Positions 45,091 through 54,210 of a stretch of DNA of 64,000 bases are shown here, piece after piece. Location: positions 124,001 to 188,000 of the forward strand of contig NZ_CP097267.1 in NCBI RefSeq assembly GCF_028473605.1, in the 5' to 3' direction. Both the position numbers and the translations under genes were made by a program. The DNA is from Acidovorax sp. NCPPB 3576. GTDB taxonomy: Bacteria; Pseudomonadota; Gammaproteobacteria; Burkholderiales; Burkholderiaceae_C. The notes beneath the pieces were generated by a model. That model was not told the origin of the DNA and did no database searches. It saw nothing but the letters and a program-made list of their open reading frames with translations. Position 1 is the first letter of the stretch. Every line of letters begins with the position of its first letter.

Positions 45091-48000
45091 ATGATTGAAC
45101 AGCCACCGAACCCCTCACGCCTGCTCCGATGCCTGGCAGGTCTTGCGCGGTGGTCCCTGGGCTTGCTCATCGCCTTCTGGCTGCTGGTAGCGGCCGCCTG
45201 GGGGGTGCTTCACGGCTGGATTGTGCCGCGTATCGGCGATTTTCGTCCGCAGCTGGAGGCCCATGCCACACGCGCGCTGGGGGTACCGGTGCGCATCGGC
45301 TCGCTGTCGGCCCGCTCCGAGGGGCTGGTGCCCACCATCGAGCTGAACGACGTCGCCCTGCTCGACCCCCAGGGCCGCGAGGCCCTGAAGCTGCCGCGCG
45401 TGGTGGGATCGCTGTCGCCGCGCTCGGTGCTGCGCATGGGGTTCGAGCAGCTGTACATCGAACGGCCCGAGCTCGATGTGCGCCGCATGGCGGACGGGCG
45501 CATCTTCATCGCGGGGCTGGCCTTCCGCCAGAGCGCGGGGGGCGACAGCGCCGGGGCCGACTGGCTGTTCTCGCAAGCCGAAGTGGTGCTGCGCGGCGGC
45601 ACCGTGCGGCTGACCGACGAAACGGGCCAGGCGCCTGCATTGGCGCTGGGGCAGGTGGACCTGCTGCTGCGCAACCGGGGCTGGCGCCACGGCATGCGGA
45701 TCGAGGCCACGCCGCCGCCGGAGTGGGGCGACCGGTTCAAGCTCACCGGGCAGTTCCGCCAGCCGTTCCTCACGACGCACGGGGGCTCGTGGCAGCAATG
45801 GACTGGGCAGCTGTTCGCCGATTTTTCGCGCGTGGACGTGGCCCGGCTGCGCCACCATGTCCACATCGATGGCGTGCAGGTGGCCGAGGGCCGTGGTGCG
45901 CTGCGCGCGTGGATCGACTTCCAGCGCGGGCAGTTCGTCGGCGGCACCGCCGACCTCGCCCTGGCCGGGGTGAACGCCCGCCTGGGCGAGGGCCTGGAGC
46001 CGCTGGCGCTGCAGTCCGTCGCGGGCCGGGTGGGCGGTCGGCGCCTGTCCGACGGGTTCGAGTTTTCCACCGAGGGCCTGCAGTTCACCACGCAGGATGC
46101 GTTGCGCTGGCCGGGCGGCAATCTCATGGTGCGGCACACCGGCATGCAAAGCGGCCGCGAGCAGGGCGAGCTGCGTGCCGACCGCCTCGACCTGGCCGCG
46201 CTGGCGCAGATCGCCAGCCGCCTGCCGCTGGATGCCGCCGTGCATTCCGCCCTGGCCGACTACACGCCGCGCGGGCTGGTGGAGGAGGTCAAGGCCACCT
46301 GGCGCGGCCCGCTGCGCCAACTGCAGCAGTACCAGGCGCGCGGCAAGGTGACCGGGCTGGCGGTGGCCGACCAGCCGCGGCCGGAGGGTCTGCCCTCCCA
46401 TTCGCCGGGTCTGCGCGGTGCGAGTGTGGAGTTCGACGTGTCGCAGTCCGGCGGCAAGGCCACGCTGGCCATGGTGGATGGCGCTTTGGTGCTGCCCAAG
46501 GTGTTCGAGGAGGGCACGGTGCCGGTGGACCGCCTGTCCGGCAATGTGCGCTGGCAGATCGATGGCGAGCGCATCGCGGTGCAGGCCAGCGAACTGCAAT
46601 TTGCCAACACCGATGCACAGGGCGAGGCCCGGCTGAACTGGCATACCGGCGATGCCGAGCGTGCCGGTGCGCGGCCGCGGTTCCCGGGCGTGCTGGACCT
46701 GTCCGGCACCCTGAGCCGCGCGGACGGCACGCGCGTGCATCGCTACCTGCCGCTGTCCATTCCGCAGGAAACACGCCATTACGTGCGCGACGCGGTCACC
46801 ACCGGCACGGCCAGCAACGTGCAGTTCCGCGTGAAGGGCGACCTGCACGACATTCCTTTCAACACCTCTGGGCAGGGCGACTTCCACATCGCCGCGCGCG
46901 TGAAGGACGTGACCTATGCCTATGTGCCGCCGCGCCTGCAGCACGCCAACGAGGCGCCCTGGCCCGCGCTCACCGAACTCACCGGCGACTTGATCTTCGA
47001 CCGCTCCACCATGGCCGTGAAGGGCGCCAGCGGCAGTTTCGCCGGCACGCCGAAGCTGCGCGTGAACAAGGTGGAGGCGCGCATTCCGGACCTGGCGCAC
47101 ACGGTGGTCGCGGTGAACGCCGATGCGCGCGGCCCGCTGGCGGACATGCTGTCGTTCGTCACCACCTCGCCGCTGGCCCGAATCACCGGCAATGCGCTGG
47201 ACAAGACCACCGCCAACGGCACCGCCGACCTGCAACTGGCGCTGTCGCTGCCCATCAGCCACATCGACCAGTCCAAGGTGCAAGGCAGCGTGACGTTGGC
47301 GGGCAACGACGTGCGCATCGCACCCGACGCGCCGGCCATCACCCGCGCCCGCGGGGCCGTGCAGTTCACCGACACGGGCTTTACCTTGGCGGGCATGCAA
47401 GGCCGCGCGCTGGGCGGCGACATGCGCCTGGAGGGCGGCATGCGCGCGCTGCCCGCCGGGGCGTTGCCGGTGGAGTCCGCCGTGCAGGTGCGGGCGCAGG
47501 GCGTGGCCACGGCCGACGGGCTGCGCCAGGCCTCGCAATGGCCGGGCCTGGCGCAACTGGCACAGCGTGCGAGCGGCAGCACGCCCTACACCCTGGCGCT
47601 GGGCGTGCGCCGCGGCACGCCGGAGGTGCAGGTCACCACCACCTTGCAGGGCCTGGCGCTGGACCTGCCGGCCCCCTTGGGCAAGACCGCCGAGGCCTTG
47701 ATGCCCGTGCGGTTCGAGACGCAACTCACGCGCGAGTCGCTGGCGGCTGCGGCGGGCAACGGCAGCGCCAATGGCCCCGGCACGCCGCCCTTGCATGAGC
47801 ACATGGCGCTGGACCTGGGCGCGCTGGGTTCGGTGACCTATGTGCGCGATATTTCCTCGGCCACCCAGCCGCGGGTGCTGCGCGGCGCCATCGCGCTGGG
47901 CCTGGCGCCCGGCGAGGCCGCGCCCCTGCCCGAACGCGGCGTGGTGGCCAATGTGCAGATCGCCGATCTCGACGCCGATGCCTGGCACGCGGTGCTGCAT

Positions 48001-49311
48001 GGCAGCGGCCCTGTGCCGCCTTCCGCTCTCGTGGCGCCGCCCGCCTCGGCACCGGCTTCGGCGGCACCATCCGGCAGCGCGGCGGGCAATGGGGCCGTCG
48101 CGGCCCCTTCTGCCATGCAGGACTACCTGCCAACGCAACTGGCCCTGCGCGCCCGCCAGGTGGACTTCCAGGGCCGCACGCTGCACGGCGTGGTGATGGG
48201 CGGCTCGCGCGATGGCAACAACTGGCGCGCCAATGTGGACGCGCAAGAGCTGAACGGCTACGTGGAGTTTCGCCAGGGCGCCGGCAGCGGGGCCGATGCC
48301 GCTGCGGGCCGGCTGTTCGCGCGCCTGTCCCGCCTGGCGGTTCCGCAGAGCGACCCCAAGGAAGTGGACGAACTGCTGGCCGAGGAACCAGCGGCCGGCG
48401 CCGGCACGCTGCCGTCGCTGGACATCGTGGTGGACGATTTCGAGCTGCGCGGGCGGCGCCTGGGCCGCATCGAGATCGAGGCGCAGAACCGCGGTGGCGA
48501 TGGCGCGCCGCGCGAGTGGCGGCTGTCCAAGTTCAACATCGTCACGCCCGAAGCCACGCTCACGGCCAACGGCAACTGGGCGCTTTTGGGCGGCGAGGCC
48601 GCGGCCGATGCGCGCCGGCGCACGGTGATGAACTTCAAGCTCGACATCCGCGACTCGGGCGATCTGCTCACGCGCTTCGGCATGGCCGACGTGGTGCGCC
48701 GCGGCAAGGGCCGCATGGAGGGGCAGGTCGCCTGGATGGGTCCGCCGCTCACCCCGGACTACCGCACCATGTCGGGCCAGATGAACGTCAACGTCGAATC
48801 GGGCCAGTTCCTCAAGGCCGACCCGGGCCTTGCCAAGCTGCTGGGCGTGCTCAGCCTGCAGTCGCTGCCGCGCCGGCTCACGCTCGATTTCCGCGATGTG
48901 TTCAGCGAGGGCTTCGCGTTCGACTTCGTGCGCGGCGACGTGCGCATGGAGCAGGGCGTGGCCACCACCAACAACCTGCAGATGAAGGGCGTGAACGCTG
49001 CCGTGCTGATGGAGGGCAGCGCCGACCTGGACCGCGAAACGCAGGACCTGCACGTGGTCGTGGTGCCCGAGATCAACGCCATGACGGCCTCCCTCGTGGC
49101 CACGGCCATCAACCCGGTGGTCGGCCTGGGCAGCTTCCTCGCGCAGGTCTTTCTGCGCGGGCCGCTCATCCAGGCGGCGACGCAGGAGTTCCGCATCGAC
49201 GGCACCTGGACCGATCCGCGCATCGAGCGCGTGCCCCGGCGCAAGCTGGGCAGCGCCGACCCCGCCGTCCGGCCGCCCACGGCCGAGTCCCCCACCGGAG
49301 ACAAATCATGA
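45091..49311 (+). CDS. YhdP/AsmA-like envelope protein (TIGR02099 type)
   Basis: Giant inner-membrane-anchored protein of 1,406 residues. One N-terminal membrane helix (about 18-45, LGLLIAFWLLVAAAWGVLHG) is followed by a long periplasmic beta-groove repeat region. The DUF3971 part lies around residues 560-760 and the AsmA_2-like C-terminal part around 1,150-1,370 (VFSEGFAFDFVRGDVRMEQG, VEIN-like NPVVGLGSFLAQVF). In E. coli, YhdP with TamB and YdbH carries phospholipids to the outer membrane. The length is typical of betaproteobacterial members. The stop overlaps the next start (ATGA), coupling it to the amidase, a common arrangement in this order. Confidence 0.93.
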   Translation: MIEQPPNPSRLLRCLAGLARWSLGLLIAFWLLVAAAWGVLHGWIVPRIGDFRPQLEAHATRALGVPVRIGSLSARSEGLVPTIELNDVALLDPQGREALKLPRVVGSLSPRSVLRMGFEQLYIERPELDVRRMADGRIFIAGLAFRQSAGGDSAGADWLFSQAEVVLRGGTVRLTDETGQAPALALGQVDLLLRNRGWRHGMRIEATPPPEWGDRFKLTGQFRQPFLTTHGGSWQQWTGQLFADFSRVDVARLRHHVHIDGVQVAEGRGALRAWIDFQRGQFVGGTADLALAGVNARLGEGLEPLALQSVAGRVGGRRLSDGFEFSTEGLQFTTQDALRWPGGNLMVRHTGMQSGREQGELRADRLDLAALAQIASRLPLDAAVHSALADYTPRGLVEEVKATWRGPLRQLQQYQARGKVTGLAVADQPRPEGLPSHSPGLRGASVEFDVSQSGGKATLAMVDGALVLPKVFEEGTVPVDRLSGNVRWQIDGERIAVQASELQFANTDAQGEARLNWHTGDAERAGARPRFPGVLDLSGTLSRADGTRVHRYLPLSIPQETRHYVRDAVTTGTASNVQFRVKGDLHDIPFNTSGQGDFHIAARVKDVTYAYVPPRLQHANEAPWPALTELTGDLIFDRSTMAVKGASGSFAGTPKLRVNKVEARIPDLAHTVVAVNADARGPLADMLSFVTTSPLARITGNALDKTTANGTADLQLALSLPISHIDQSKVQGSVTLAGNDVRIAPDAPAITRARGAVQFTDTGFTLAGMQGRALGGDMRLEGGMRALPAGALPVESAVQVRAQGVATADGLRQASQWPGLAQLAQRASGSTPYTLALGVRRGTPEVQVTTTLQGLALDLPAPLGKTAEALMPVRFETQLTRESLAAAAGNGSANGPGTPPLHEHMALDLGALGSVTYVRDISSATQPRVLRGAIALGLAPGEAAPLPERGVVANVQIADLDADAWHAVLHGSGPVPPSALVAPPASAPASAAPSGSAAGNGAVAAPSAMQDYLPTQLALRARQVDFQGRTLHGVVMGGSRDGNNWRANVDAQELNGYVEFRQGAGSGADAAAGRLFARLSRLAVPQSDPKEVDELLAEEPAAGAGTLPSLDIVVDDFELRGRRLGRIEIEAQNRGGDGAPREWRLSKFNIVTPEATLTANGNWALLGGEAAADARRRTVMNFKLDIRDSGDLLTRFGMADVVRRGKGRMEGQVAWMGPPLTPDYRTMSGQMNVNVESGQFLKADPGLAKLLGVLSLQSLPRRLTLDFRDVFSEGFAFDFVRGDVRMEQGVATTNNLQMKGVNAAVLMEGSADLDRETQDLHVVVVPEINAMTASLVATAINPVVGLGSFLAQVFLRGPLIQAATQEFRIDGTWTDPRIERVPRRKLGSADPAVRPPTAESPTGDKS

Positions 49312-50126
49312 TGAAAGCCGCCGCATTGCAAATGGTGTCGGGCCTGCACGTGCCCGGCAATCTCGAACAGGCCCGCCACCTGCTGGAGCAGGCCGCCGCC
49401 GAGGGGGCCGAGCTGGCCGTGCTGCCCGAATATTTTTGCGCCATGGGCGCGCGCGACACCGACAAGCTCGCACTGCGCGAGCCCTACGGCGAAGGCCCCA
49501 TCCAGCGCTTTCTGGCCCAGGCGGCCCGGGAGCTGGGCCTGTGGGTGGTGGGCGGCACGCTGCCGCTGCAGTGCGAGAGCGCACACCACGTGCGCAACAC
49601 CTCGCTGGTGTTCTCGCCCCAGGGGGAATGCGTGGCCCGCTACGACAAGATCCACCTGTTTCGCTTCGACAACGGGCGCGAGCGCTTCGACGAAGCGGCG
49701 GTGATCGAGGCGGGCAACACGCCCGTGCGCTTTGACCTGACCGCGCGCGACGGCACCCGCTGGCGCGTGGGCCTGTCGGTCTGCTACGACCTGCGCTTTC
49801 CCGAGCTGTACCGCCAGCATGCGCGGGCCGGGGCCGACCTGCTGCTGGTGCCCAGCGCCTTCACGCACACCACGGGCGAGGCCCATTGGGAACTGCTGCT
49901 GCGCGCCCGTGCGGTGGAGAACCTCGCCTATGTGCTGGCCCCGGCGCAGGGCGGCCTGCACGAGAACGGCCGCCGCACCTGGGGCCACAGCATGGTGGTC
50001 GATCCGTGGGGCGGGGTGCAGGCGCAGGTGGTCGAAGGCCCGGGTATCGCCCTGGGCGTGCTCGACGCGGCGCGGCTGCAGCAGGTGCGCCAGCAATTGC
50101 CCGCGCTGGACCACTGCGTTTTGTGA
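49308..50126 (+). CDS. nitrilase-superfamily amidase (Nit1/Nit2-like)
   Basis: Carbon-nitrogen hydrolase of 272 residues with the catalytic triad E41 (AVLPEYF), K114 (RYDKIHLF) and C159 (GLSVCYDLRFPELYR). The pattern is that of Nit-type omega-amidases or deaminated-glutathione amidases, which repair side products of amino-acid metabolism. The ATG at 49308 has GGAG ten bases upstream and overlaps the YhdP-like stop. Its TGA overlaps the GTG start of the histidine kinase. Cytoplasmic; no signal peptide. Confidence 0.92.
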   Translation: MMKAAALQMVSGLHVPGNLEQARHLLEQAAAEGAELAVLPEYFCAMGARDTDKLALREPYGEGPIQRFLAQAARELGLWVVGGTLPLQCESAHHVRNTSLVFSPQGECVARYDKIHLFRFDNGRERFDEAAVIEAGNTPVRFDLTARDGTRWRVGLSVCYDLRFPELYRQHARAGADLLLVPSAFTHTTGEAHWELLLRARAVENLAYVLAPAQGGLHENGRRTWGHSMVVDPWGGVQAQVVEGPGIALGVLDAARLQQVRQQLPALDHCVL

Positions 50127-52165
50127 CCGACGGCGCGCCGTTCCTGTGGCCGTGGCACCGCTGGCGCAGCGCGTGGAAGCGCTGGTCGCTGTGGGCCCTG
50201 CTCGTGCTGCTGGTGGCCGGCATGCTGGTCACCCAGGTGTGGCTGGCCGGCCGCTACGAGGCCAGCGAGGTGCAGAACCGCCTGGACCGCGATGCCGCCG
50301 ACGCCGTGGCCGACATCCGCCAGGGCTTCGCCCACAACCTGCAGAACCTGCAGGCGCTGCACGGTGGCACGCCGGACCTGGCGAGCTGGGAGTCGCGCGC
50401 GGCCGCCTTGCTGAGCGTGCGCCGCGAACTCGTGCGGCTGGAATGGCGCAGCCCCGCGCTGGAGGTGCGGGCCCACGTCGAGACCCCCTACCGCCCCGTG
50501 CAGTGGGACGCCGAGATGCGCAGCGGCATGCATTCCAACATCGCGCTGGCATGCGCCAACGCGCGCCGCGTGTCGGGGCCGTCGTACTCCGGCAGCTATT
50601 TCCAGCCCCAGGGCGACGGCCGTGGCTCCGAGATGATGGAGCTGTGCCTGCCCCTCATGCAGGATGGCCGCAACGAAGGCTTCGTGGTGGCCACCTACTC
50701 GCTGCACAACGTGCTGATCGACCTGGTGGTGCCCAGCCTCAAGCGCGGGCAGGAGGTGTCGTTCACCGAGGCCGATGGCACCCGCCTGGCCATGGTGGGC
50801 GCCAGCCGGCGCGGCACGCGCCTGTTCAGCTCGCAGCAGCTGTTCGACCTGCCGGGCGCCACGCTCGTCCTGCGCATGGACAGCTGGCACAGCGCGCCCA
50901 GCGTGTTCCCCAATGTGCTCACCGCGCTGGTGACGGCCATGTCGATCGCCCTGGTCACCGTGCTGGTGGTGCTGGTGCGCGACAACCGGCGCCGGCTGCG
51001 CGCCGAGCGCGACCTGGGCGACGCACTGGCGTTCCGCAAGGCCATGGAGGACTCCCTGGTGACCGGGCTGCGCGCGCGCGACCTGCAGGGTCGCATCACC
51101 TATGTGAACCCGGCCTTCTGCGAGATGGTGGGTTTCACCGCGCAGGAGCTGCTCGGCCAGAGCGCCCCGGTGCCCTACTGGCCGCCCGAGTTCGCCGACG
51201 AGTACCGCCAGCGCCAGGCGATCCGCCTGTCCAGCCTGCACCCGCCGCCGCGCGAAGGCTACGAATCCACCTTCATGCGCAAGGACGGCGTGCGGTTTCC
51301 GGTGCTCATCTTCGAGGCGCCGCTCATCAACGCGCAGGGCCTGCACACCGGCTGGATGAGCGCGTTCCTGGACGTGAGCGAGCAGCGCCGCGTCGAGGAA
51401 ATGTCGCGCGCCTCGCAGGAGCGCCTGCAGGCCACCGCGCGGCTGGCCACCGTGGGCGAGATGGCATCGCTGCTGAGCCATGAGCTGAACCAGCCGCTGG
51501 CCGCCATCTCCAGCTATGCCTCGGGCTCGCTCAACCTGCTGCCGCCGGGCGGCGGGCCGCCGCAGGAGCCGCTGCACGACGTGCACGTGGCGCTGCAGCG
51601 CATCGCGCAGCAGGCCGAGCGCGCGGGCCGCGTGATCCGCAGCGTGCACGACTTCGTGCGGCGGCGCGACCAGTCGCGCGAGGTGGTCTCGGTGCACGAC
51701 CTGCTGGAGGCCGTGATGCCGCTGATCCGCCTGCAGGCGCGCAAGCTCGAAGTCTTCGTGAAGATATCGGTGGACGCCGACCTGCCCCCGGTGCTGTGCG
51801 ACCGCACCATGGTCGAGCAGGTGCTGCTGAACCTGGCGCGCAACTCCATGCAGGCCATGGACGACCCCGCCACGCCCCAGCGCATCCTGGAGCTGCGCGT
51901 GCGCCGCGCCGCGTCGAATGCGCGCAATGCCTGGCTGGAATTCATGGTCATCGACCGGGGCTGCGGCATCGCGCAGGACGTGGGCGAGAAACTCTTCACC
52001 CCCTTCTTCACCACGCGGCCCGAGGGCATGGGCCTCGGCCTGAGCCTGTGCCGCACCGTGGTCGAGCAGCACGGCGGTTTCCTGGGCCACGCGCCCAACG
52101 AGCCGCGTGGTACGGTATTCACTTTCACCCTGCCTGCTGCCAGCGCGGACAGCAGCCACCCCTGA
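50123..52165 (+). CDS. PAS sensor histidine kinase
   Basis: Membrane sensor kinase of 680 residues starting at GTG 50123, which overlaps the amidase stop. TM1 (about 15-37) and TM2 (about 265-285) enclose a periplasmic sensor of about 225 residues. A PAS domain follows (about 305-415, LQGRITYVNPAFCEMVGFTAQELLG), then HisKA with the phospho-accepting H453 in LLSHELNQPLAAISSY, and the HATPase with N-box LNLARNSMQAM, IDRGCGI and EGMGLGLSLCRTVVEQHGG. The layout resembles DctS-type C4-dicarboxylate sensors, but no dicarboxylate transporter is nearby, so the signal is unknown. It pairs with the next gene. Confidence 0.94.
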   Translation: MTDGAPFLWPWHRWRSAWKRWSLWALLVLLVAGMLVTQVWLAGRYEASEVQNRLDRDAADAVADIRQGFAHNLQNLQALHGGTPDLASWESRAAALLSVRRELVRLEWRSPALEVRAHVETPYRPVQWDAEMRSGMHSNIALACANARRVSGPSYSGSYFQPQGDGRGSEMMELCLPLMQDGRNEGFVVATYSLHNVLIDLVVPSLKRGQEVSFTEADGTRLAMVGASRRGTRLFSSQQLFDLPGATLVLRMDSWHSAPSVFPNVLTALVTAMSIALVTVLVVLVRDNRRRLRAERDLGDALAFRKAMEDSLVTGLRARDLQGRITYVNPAFCEMVGFTAQELLGQSAPVPYWPPEFADEYRQRQAIRLSSLHPPPREGYESTFMRKDGVRFPVLIFEAPLINAQGLHTGWMSAFLDVSEQRRVEEMSRASQERLQATARLATVGEMASLLSHELNQPLAAISSYASGSLNLLPPGGGPPQEPLHDVHVALQRIAQQAERAGRVIRSVHDFVRRRDQSREVVSVHDLLEAVMPLIRLQARKLEVFVKISVDADLPPVLCDRTMVEQVLLNLARNSMQAMDDPATPQRILELRVRRAASNARNAWLEFMVIDRGCGIAQDVGEKLFTPFFTTRPEGMGLGLSLCRTVVEQHGGFLGHAPNEPRGTVFTFTLPAASADSSHP

Positions 52166-52794
52166 TGGAACCCGTCTCCAACGCCACCGTTTACATCGTC
52201 GATGACGACTCGGGCGTGCGCGAAGCGCTCGCCTGGCTGCTGCGATCGCGCCGCCTGCCCAGCGAGTCCTTCGACAGCGCCGAAGCCTTCGAAGCCATGC
52301 TCGACGAGCGGCCGCCTGCGCGCCAGCCCTGCTGCCTGCTGCTGGACGTGCGCATGCCGGGCATGAGCGGCCTGGCGCTGTTCGACCGGCTGGCCGAGCG
52401 CCGCCTGATCGACGCGATGCCGGTGATCTTCCTCACCGGCCATGCCGACGTGCCCACCGCCGTGGCCACCGTCAAGCGCGGGGCCTTCGACTTCTGCGAA
52501 AAGCCGTTCTCCGATAACCTGCTGGTGGACCGCATCGAGCAGGCCCTGGCCCAGTCCGCACAGCACATGGAACAGGTGCGCCAGCACAGCGACCTGCAGG
52601 TGCGGCTGTTGGAGTTGACGGAGCGCGAGCGCGACGTGATGCGCCTCGTGGTTGAGGGACTGCCCAACAAGCTGATCGCCGACCAGCTGGACATCAGCGT
52701 GCGCACGGTGGAGGTGCACCGCGCGCGCGTGTTCGACAAGATGCAGGTCAAGTCGGCCGTGGAGCTGGCCAACCTGCTGCGCGCCGCGATCTGA
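52165..52794 (+). CDS. FixJ/DctR-type response regulator
   Basis: Response regulator of 209 residues. The receiver domain (1-125) has acidic residues D13-D15, phospho-acceptor D61 (LLLDVRMPGMSG), T91 and K113 (EKPF). The LuxR-type HTH (about 148-207) has LTERERDVMRLVVEGLPNKLIA. The ATG overlaps the kinase TGA by one base. It activates unknown targets on phosphorylation by the upstream kinase. A strong hairpin follows. Confidence 0.95.
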   Translation: MEPVSNATVYIVDDDSGVREALAWLLRSRRLPSESFDSAEAFEAMLDERPPARQPCCLLLDVRMPGMSGLALFDRLAERRLIDAMPVIFLTGHADVPTAVATVKRGAFDFCEKPFSDNLLVDRIEQALAQSAQHMEQVRQHSDLQVRLLELTERERDVMRLVVEGLPNKLIADQLDISVRTVEVHRARVFDKMQVKSAVELANLLRAAI

Positions 52795-52803
52795 TCTGAA
52801 AGC

Positions 52804-52827
52804 CCAAGGGCGCCGAAGCGCCCTTGG
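52804..52827. terminator. bidirectional hairpin terminator
   Basis: A perfect 10-bp stem (CCAAGGGCGC / GCGCCCTTGG) with a CGAA tetraloop lies between the convergent response-regulator and OmpA genes. T-tracts are poor on both strands (GCTTTC on the minus side), so efficiency is uncertain. The position supports termination for both genes. Confidence 0.75.
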
Positions 52828-52875
52828 ATGGGAAGTGTCGATCCTGTTCGCAGAATCGACGGTAAAAAGCGCGGA

Positions 52876-53523
52876 TCAACCCGGCTGGCGCTCGCCCACG
52901 AAGATTTCCACCCGGCGATTGCGCGCGCGGCCGTCGTTCGTGTCGTTGGTGGCGATCGGCTGGTGCGAGCCGCGGCCCTCGACCTGGATGCGCCCGCCGT
53001 TCACGCCCCGCGTCGTCAGGAAGTTGCGGGCGCTGGCCGCACGGTCCATCGACAGCGGGTTGTTGATGGCATCGGTGCCGGTGGAGTCCGTGTGGCCCAC
53101 GATGCGCACTTCGGTATTGGGGTTGTTGCGCAATCCTTCGGCAAAGCGCTCCAGCACGGGGGCGAAGTTGGGCTGGATGTCCGAGCGGTTCGTGGCGAAC
53201 GAGATGTCGCTCGGAATATCGAGCTTGAGCTGGTTGTCGGCGGTCTGCGTCACCACCACGCCCGTGCCCTGGGTGACCTGCTGCATCTCGCGCTTTTGCC
53301 GCTCCATGTGCTGCGACCAGATGTAGGTGCCCAGGGCCCCCACACCCGCCCCGACGACGGCCCCGGTGCCCGCCCGGCCGCCGGTGGCGGAGCCGATGAC
53401 CGCCCCAGCCACCGCGCCCACGCCGGCGCCTGTCGCGGTGCGCCGCTGGGTATCGTCCATGTTGGCACAGCCGCTCACGAGCAGGACGGCGGCGGTGGCG
53501 CCGATGAGAATCTTGTTGCGCAT
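52876..53523 (-). CDS. OmpA-family lipoprotein with glycine zipper
   Basis: Outer-membrane-associated lipoprotein of 215 residues. The signal ends VLLVSGC with lipidated C19. A glycine-zipper segment (about 31-66, GAGVGAVAGAVIGSATGG) is followed by the OmpA C-terminal peptidoglycan-binding domain (about 100-212) with HTDSTGTDAINNPLSMDRA and NRRVEI. AAGGA lies upstream of the ATG. It resembles YiaD-like proteins that tie the outer membrane to peptidoglycan. Confidence 0.95.
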   Translation of the reverse strand: MRNKILIGATAAVLLVSGCANMDDTQRRTATGAGVGAVAGAVIGSATGGRAGTGAVVGAGVGALGTYIWSQHMERQKREMQQVTQGTGVVVTQTADNQLKLDIPSDISFATNRSDIQPNFAPVLERFAEGLRNNPNTEVRIVGHTDSTGTDAINNPLSMDRAASARNFLTTRGVNGGRIQVEGRGSHQPIATNDTNDGRARNRRVEIFVGERQPG

Positions 53524-53655
53524 GGGATTTTCCTTTTCCAGGTAATGGACTGCCAGCCAGCCTTGCTTGAAGGGGAGACCCCTTGGGCTCAGGCACCGGC
53601 CGGCGGCTCCGAACGAAATTGAGAGGCCCTCATTCTTGGCACGGATGGCGCAGGA

Positions 53656-54201
53656 TCAGGGTAGGACCACTTCGTCAGGGTCTTCGCCCAGGCCTGCCCG
53701 GCTTTGAAACGCAGGCCCCATCTGGGAGAAAGGCGCTCCGGTGCAGGGGTGCTGGCCGACCATCTCGCCGTTCTTCCACACCATGACCCCGGCTTTTTCC
53801 CCCCAGCGCGCGCCAAAGGCGCGGTACACCACATAGGAAAAAGGCGGTTGATTGAACCGCAGGTAATTGCCACCGCCTGCAGAGTACCAAAGCCTTTTGG
53901 CCACGACGGTCTGCCGCCATGCGGGATCGTCCTTGGCGCGTGGTAGCGTCATTTCCACTTTTCCTGGCTTGCCGAAGCGGTATTGCAGATGGCCCTGGCT
54001 GGCATCCAGCGATGGGGAGGCGCAGGCGGAAACCACGCGCCTGGACTGAAGCCTGCAGGCGAAGATGACGTCTTCCTCCGGCAGGCACAGGCCCCGGTCT
54101 TTGGGCGGTGCCGGTACGGGCACCTGGGACATCGAGCTGGTGCACAGCAGCAGGCCCAGCAGGGGCAGCCACCGTGGAGTCCCTGAAGGAAACGATTGCA
54201 T
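53656..54201 (-). CDS. putative lipoprotein, possible immunity protein
   Basis: Protein of 181 residues I cannot assign. The N-terminus LPLLGLLLCTSSMSQ looks like a lipoprotein signal (lipobox LLLC, C20). The mature part contains several Cys (LCLPEEDVIFACRLQ, CASPSL, HPCTG) that may form disulfides, and aromatic-rich strands (YLRFNQPPFSYVVYRAFG). The ATG at 54201 has AAGGA eight bases upstream and begins nine bases after the GH19-like gene stops, so the two are co-transcribed. A periplasmic lipoprotein next to a cell-wall hydrolase without a signal peptide is the arrangement of effector-immunity pairs; function is inferred from context only. Confidence 0.65.
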   Translation of the reverse strand: MQSFPSGTPRWLPLLGLLLCTSSMSQVPVPAPPKDRGLCLPEEDVIFACRLQSRRVVSACASPSLDASQGHLQYRFGKPGKVEMTLPRAKDDPAWRQTVVAKRLWYSAGGGNYLRFNQPPFSYVVYRAFGARWGEKAGVMVWKNGEMVGQHPCTGAPFSQMGPAFQSRAGLGEDPDEVVLP

Positions 54202-54210
54202 GGGGATTCC

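Noticed and set aside
45115..49053. 1,312-codon minus-strand frame opposite the YhdP-like gene
   Set aside because: Shadow frame with low-complexity His/Gln/Arg/Gly composition; the plus-strand protein has clear family structure.
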